7,425 nt of DNA from an uncultured Clostridia bacterium (GTDB lineage: Bacteria; Bacillota; Clostridia; Lachnospirales; Bianqueaceae): positions 1 through 7,425 of the forward strand of contig CANOUM010000075.1 in assembly GCA_947570515.1 (NCBI GenBank), given 5' to 3'. Positions 3,872 to 7,425 of the stretch are shown here, in pieces. Every line of letters begins with the position of its first letter. The first letter of the stretch is position 1. A model generated the notes under the pieces. That model did not search any database. It saw only the letters and a list, made by a program, of their open reading frames with translations, and had not been told where the DNA came from. The translations under genes were made by a program, and so were the position numbers.

Positions 3872-6503
3872 AGTACTTTTAGTAGACGGTCATTCTATTG
3901 CCAATCGGGCGTTTTACGGCGTGCCGCTGCTGACTAATTCAAAGGGCATCTATACGAATGCACTGCATGGTTTTTTTAATATTTTATGGAAGGTGATGGA
4001 ACAGGAAAAGCCTGAATATCTGGGCATTGCCTTTGATCTTAAAACGCCTACTTTCCGCCATGAGATGTATGCTGATTACAAGGGAACGCGGGCTGGCATG
4101 CCGCCGGAGCTGCGTGAGCAGATTCCTATTTTGATGGATATGCTGGAAAAAGCGGGTATTGCGCTGCTGACCAAAGAAGGATACGAAGCCGATGATGTAC
4201 TCGGAACGATTGGTAAAGAGGCCGCAGCCGCCGGGCATGAGGTTATGATCCTTTCCGGGGACCGCGATCTGCTGCAGCTGGTTGACAAGCATATCACCTT
4301 ACTTATTCCCAAGACCAAAAAGGGAGGGACGGAGACAGAGGTTTATCACGAGGCAGAGGTGGAAGCCAAATATGGGGTAGATCCAGCCGGATATTTGCAG
4401 ATGAAAGCCCTCATGGGGGACCCATCCGATAATATTCCCGGAGTCCCTTCCATCGGCGAAAAAACGGCCGCCAAAATCATTCAGGCTTATGGCACAGTAG
4501 AAAACGCCATCGCCCATGCCGCTGAGATCAAGCCGCCGCGGGCTGCACAGAATTTGCAGGAATTTAAAGAACAGGCGCGCATGAGTCTTGTTTTGGCAAC
4601 CATCTGTACTGATTGTCAGGAGCCCGGCAAAGCCGGAAAATTGACGGCGCAGAGTTTTGCGACGCAGTCATTCATTGACGCTTTAAAAGAATATGAGCTT
4701 AAAAGTCTGCTGCAGCGTGTACTGTTAAGAGCGCCGGAGGGAGCGGAGACTGCGCAGGAAACGCTGAAATCAGCCGTTGATTTCACAGCAGTGGAAAATG
4801 CAGGGGAGCTTCAGAAAAGCATGGAAGCCGAAACGGGGGCTCTTACCGTGATGCTGTGGCCGGAAGGTTTTGTCTCAGCTGCGAGAGGAGAAGCCCTATG
4901 CTTTGGAGAGATGGAGGCAGATCAGGCACTGGAGGCTTTGCGTCCCTTGCTGGAGTCACCGGAGATTTCTAAAATTACATTTGATGTGAAAAGACTATAC
5001 AAAGAACTGCTGCCGCGCCAGATTGAGATGCAGGGACCGGTACTGGATGCACTGCTTGCAGCTTATCTGCTGAATCCCTCGAAAGAAGATTATGCACCGG
5101 ATGAACTCTCCAAGCTGTATCTTGATGAGCTGGCTCCGTCCGAAACGGAAATTTTGGGAAGCGGTGTTAAAAAGCTCACATGGCAGCAGGTAGCGTCTGA
5201 TAAGAGAGCTGAGTATATGACAGGTGTTACGCGGATTTTAAGCCGTGTTGCAGGGCCCATGCAGCAGGAGCTGGAAGAAAAAAGTATGCAGAACCTGTAT
5301 GAGACGATTGAGAGACCGCTGGCCGAAGTACTGGCGTCTATGGAGCTTTGGGGTATTGCGGTTGATTTAGAAGTGCTGGAAAACATTGGGCAGTTTTTAA
5401 CGCAGGAAATACAGACGCTGCAGGAGGAGATCTATCAGCTGGCAGGAGAGCCGTTTAATATTAATTCGCCTAAACAGCTGGGGACAGTTTTATTTGAGAG
5501 ACTGGGTCTGCCTGCAGGTAAAAAAACCAAATCCGGGTATTCAACCTCGGCCGAGGTATTGGAAAAGCTTAAATGGGAGCATCCCATCATAGCCAAGGTG
5601 CTGATGTACCGGCAGCTCACCAAACTGGAATCCACTTATGTAGAAGGACTCAAAGCCTTTGTAGTGGACGGCAGAATTCATTCTAAATTTAAACAGGCCG
5701 TTACGGCAACAGGCCGCCTGTCCAGTACCGATCCCAATCTGCAGAATATTCCGATTCGGATGGATTTGGGAAGGCAACTGCGTAAAGCCTTTGTTCCCAG
5801 CGGTCCGGACTATTGCTTCATGGATGCAGATTATTCGCAGATCGAGCTGCGTTTGCTGGCTCATATGTCGGGAGATGAAAAGCTGATCGAGGCATATCGC
5901 TCAGGCGCTGATATTCACCGGATGACGGCGTCGCAGGTGATGCAGATTCCATTTGATGAAGTAACGCCGGAGCAGCGCAGTAGCGCCAAGGCAGTCAATT
6001 TTGGCATTATTTATGGCATGGGAGCTTTTTCGCTCAGCGATGATTTGGGGATTACTAAGAAAGAGGCCTCTGAATATATTGAAAATTATTTCGCACAATA
6101 TCCTAAAGTAAGAGGCTTTTTGGAGGGCTGTGTTTCTTTTGCAAAGCAGCATGGCTATGGACAGACACTTTTTGGAAGACGGCGCAGTATCGAAGAGCTT
6201 AAAGCATCCAATTTTAATCAGCGTTCCTTTGGCGAACGAGTGGCTAAAAATATGCCTATTCAGGGCAGTGCGGCGGATATCATTAAGATTGCGATGGTTC
6301 AGGTGTATCGGCGCTTAAAAGCGGAGGGGCTCCGCAGTCATTTAATTGTACAGGTGCATGATGAGCTGCTGATTGAGGTATACAGGCCGGAGGCAGATCA
6401 GGTCAGACAGATTCTGGAGGAAGAGATGCAGGGAGCTGTTCAATTGGCAGTGCCGCTTTTGATTGATGTGCATGTGGGAGAGAACTGGTATGAAGCAAAA
6501 TAA
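3861..6503 (+). CDS. polA: DNA polymerase I
   Basis: This 880-residue family A polymerase fills gaps in repair and removes Okazaki primers. The N-terminal 5' nuclease (about 1-290) keeps its metal-binding acids: D9, D59, E109, D111, D112, D134, D136, D187 and D190, with the helix-hairpin-helix GVPSIGEKTAAKI at 194-206. The middle domain (about 305-480) aligns with the 3'-5' exonuclease but lacks the D-x-E, second Asp and Y-x3-D catalytic residues, so proofreading should be absent, as in many Firmicute and Thermus enzymes. The polymerase domain shows TATGRLSS (615-622), motif A DYSQIELR with D657, motif B R706-x3-K710-x3-F714-x3-Y718, and motif C VHDE with D834. D834 lies 46 residues from the C terminus, as D882 does in E. 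coli. F714 is the position that governs dideoxynucleotide discrimination. AAAGGA (3848-3853) precedes the ATG. The gene overlaps its neighbours by 11 nt (MFS) and 14 nt (coaE). Confidence 0.99.
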   Translation: MNPKVLLVDGHSIANRAFYGVPLLTNSKGIYTNALHGFFNILWKVMEQEKPEYLGIAFDLKTPTFRHEMYADYKGTRAGMPPELREQIPILMDMLEKAGIALLTKEGYEADDVLGTIGKEAAAAGHEVMILSGDRDLLQLVDKHITLLIPKTKKGGTETEVYHEAEVEAKYGVDPAGYLQMKALMGDPSDNIPGVPSIGEKTAAKIIQAYGTVENAIAHAAEIKPPRAAQNLQEFKEQARMSLVLATICTDCQEPGKAGKLTAQSFATQSFIDALKEYELKSLLQRVLLRAPEGAETAQETLKSAVDFTAVENAGELQKSMEAETGALTVMLWPEGFVSAARGEALCFGEMEADQALEALRPLLESPEISKITFDVKRLYKELLPRQIEMQGPVLDALLAAYLLNPSKEDYAPDELSKLYLDELAPSETEILGSGVKKLTWQQVASDKRAEYMTGVTRILSRVAGPMQQELEEKSMQNLYETIERPLAEVLASMELWGIAVDLEVLENIGQFLTQEIQTLQEEIYQLAGEPFNINSPKQLGTVLFERLGLPAGKKTKSGYSTSAEVLEKLKWEHPIIAKVLMYRQLTKLESTYVEGLKAFVVDGRIHSKFKQAVTATGRLSSTDPNLQNIPIRMDLGRQLRKAFVPSGPDYCFMDADYSQIELRLLAHMSGDEKLIEAYRSGADIHRMTASQVMQIPFDEVTPEQRSSAKAVNFGIIYGMGAFSLSDDLGITKKEASEYIENYFAQYPKVRGFLEGCVSFAKQHGYGQTLFGRRRSIEELKASNFNQRSFGERVAKNMPIQGSAADIIKIAMVQVYRRLKAEGLRSHLIVQVHDELLIEVYRPEADQVRQILEEEMQGAVQLAVPLLIDVHVGENWYEAK

Positions 6504-7071
6504 ACGTGTTATTGGAATTACAGGTACGATTGCTTCTGGTAAGAGTACAGTTTCTCGCTATTTGGAAGGCAAGCATCATATACCGAGAATTGATGCCGAT
6601 CAGGTCGGCCATATTGTATTAGAGGAAAAGAAGGAAGAGTTGGCAGCTGCATTTGGAAAGGAAATTTTAGAAGAGGGCAAGGTCAGCCGGCCTAAACTGG
6701 GAGCGATTGTATTTACGGATCCAGCTAAGCTACAGCAGCTGAATCAGATGATGCATCCGGCGATTTGCGAGCATATTCAAAGCTGGATTACAGAAACACA
6801 TGCACAGATTCTGGTAGTCGAGGCGATTGAACTGCTTCGTTCAGAGATTAAGGATATGGTAGATGAAGTCTGGGTTGTATATGCAGACCCGGAGATTAGA
6901 ATCCGGCGCATGATGCAGGAGAGGGGATTATCAGAAGAAGAAGCACGGAAAAGAGTGCAGAGTCAGTGGGATGACGCAAGCTATCGGAGGGCCGCTGATT
7001 ATGTGATTTCCGGAAATGGTACTTTAGAAGACTTATATCGACAATGCGATCAGAAAGTAAAGTATGAGTAG
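6490..7071 (+). CDS. coaE: dephospho-CoA kinase
   Basis: This 193-residue P-loop kinase phosphorylates dephospho-CoA at the ribose 3'-hydroxyl with ATP, the last step of coenzyme A synthesis in the cytoplasm. The Walker A motif GTIASGKST is at residues 12-20. IDADQVGH (34-41) supplies D35, D37 and H41 of the family's DADxxxH signature, and HP (89-90) is the conserved MHP element. The lid region has R-R-M and Q-E-R-G (about 139-146), and AADYVI (168-173) is the terminal AD-hydrophobic motif. The usual PLLFE-type CoA-site motif is diverged here (EAIELLRSE, 111-119). ATG 6490 is chosen over the earlier in-frame ATG at 6463 because GGGAGAG (6476-6482) is about seven bases upstream and the length then fits the family (about 200). 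It overlaps polA by 14 nt and the following lipoprotein gene by 8 nt. The polA-coaE pairing is common in Firmicutes. Confidence 0.97.
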   Translation: MKQNKRVIGITGTIASGKSTVSRYLEGKHHIPRIDADQVGHIVLEEKKEELAAAFGKEILEEGKVSRPKLGAIVFTDPAKLQQLNQMMHPAICEHIQSWITETHAQILVVEAIELLRSEIKDMVDEVWVVYADPEIRIRRMMQERGLSEEEARKRVQSQWDDASYRRAADYVISGNGTLEDLYRQCDQKVKYE

Positions 7072-7425
7072 AAAGATAGTATGTATGTTATGGATGGTGT
7101 GTTTGCTGCTTGCAGGCTGCAGCCGGGAAAATACACCGCCGGAAGAGGATTCAGTGCTTGACCTGCAGGAAAGCGGAGGGGTGAAGGAGGAGGAATCAGG
7201 CTCTAAGCCAGCGCTGCTGTACCCTGCAGAGGGCGGAGAGCTGCGTTTGGCGATTCAGAATCCGGCTTCGCTGCTGCCATGGCAGGTAAGTGATGAGCAG
7301 ACAGCAAAGCTTTTGCTGCTGATCTATAATCCATTGATGAATCAAAGTGAGGATGGCAGCCTGCAGCCATGTCTGGCTGAGAGCTGGAGCTGGTCAGAGG
7401 ATCAAAGTCAGCTAACAATTCAGCT
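7064..7425 (+). CDS. lipoprotein, extracellular solute-binding protein family 5-like (5' part)
   Basis: The window holds the first 120 codons of a gene that runs off the right edge with no stop codon. The protein begins with a short lipoprotein signal peptide: basic R3-K4, a hydrophobic core (5-16) and the lipobox LLAGC with the lipidated C19. An acidic, low-complexity linker (about 20-50, rich in E, S and P) would tether it to the outer face of the membrane. From residue 57, GGELRLAIQNPASLLPW followed by LLLLIYNPLM and LQPCLAESWSWSED matches the start of family 5 (OppA/DppA-type) solute-binding proteins, which deliver peptides or other solutes to ABC importers. The ATG at 7064 overlaps the coaE stop by 8 nt and has only a weak ribosome-binding site (AGAAAG/TAAAG), so initiation may depend on coupling. 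Whether ABC permease genes follow is not visible. Confidence 0.87.
   Translation, partial: MSRKIVCMLWMVCLLLAGCSRENTPPEEDSVLDLQESGGVKEEESGSKPALLYPAEGGELRLAIQNPASLLPWQVSDEQTAKLLLLIYNPLMNQSEDGSLQPCLAESWSWSEDQSQLTIQ

Noticed and set aside
3338..4517. Several minus-strand frames of 60-134 codons opposite the MFS and polA genes
   Set aside because: They lack ribosome-binding sites and recognisable motifs and lie opposite strongly supported genes.
7181..7196. Strong AAGGAGGAGG sequence inside the lipoprotein gene
   Set aside because: It encodes the Lys-Glu-Glu-Glu of the acidic linker and no suitable start codon follows at the right distance.

Overview
The window looks like chromosomal DNA from a low-to-mid GC Firmicute, probably a clostridial gut-type organism (Lachnospiraceae-like). 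This is inferred from strong AGGAGG-type ribosome-binding sites, consensus sigma-A promoters, a tRNA without an encoded CCA, a DNA polymerase I with a degenerate proofreading domain, and a polA-coaE gene pair. No phage, IS, integrase or CRISPR signature was found. All genes are on the + strand.

Layout: (1) 69-259 is a complete tRNA-Leu(CAA) transcription unit with promoter, tRNA and terminator. (2) 332-894 is a single-gene unit for a Cu/Zn superoxide dismutase-family protein with all metal ligands, no recognisable signal peptide, and its own terminator. (3) 928-2518 is a two-gene operon. A perfect TTGACA-17-TATAAT promoter drives a leader with a preQ1-I riboswitch whose pseudoknot would cover the ribosome-binding site of a VUT/DUF165 (YhhQ-type) queuosine-precursor transporter. 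One base after that gene's stop codon begins a short-chain dehydrogenase/reductase (SDR) of unknown substrate, and a strong terminator follows. (4) 2557-7425 is a run of four overlapping genes: an MFS permease of the fucose-permease type, polA, coaE and the 5' part of a lipoprotein resembling family 5 (OppA-like) extracellular solute-binding proteins, cut by the window edge.

How the genes work together: the riboswitch operon reads as feedback control of 7-deazaguanine (preQ1/queuine) uptake. When preQ1 is plentiful, the pseudoknot should shut off translation of the importer and, by coupling, of the SDR. A role for the SDR in queuosine salvage is not established and is the most interesting open question here. 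The last operon joins housekeeping functions (DNA repair and Okazaki fragment processing by PolA, the last step of CoA synthesis by CoaE) to two transport genes with no obvious functional link. The overlaps of 11, 14 and 8 nt suggest translational coupling.

Most gene families here are familiar. I did not find a clear, entirely new system. The candidates for novelty are the SDR under preQ1 control, a perfect hairpin just before the SDR ribosome-binding site, and the apparently cytoplasmic SOD with Arg replaced by Lys.
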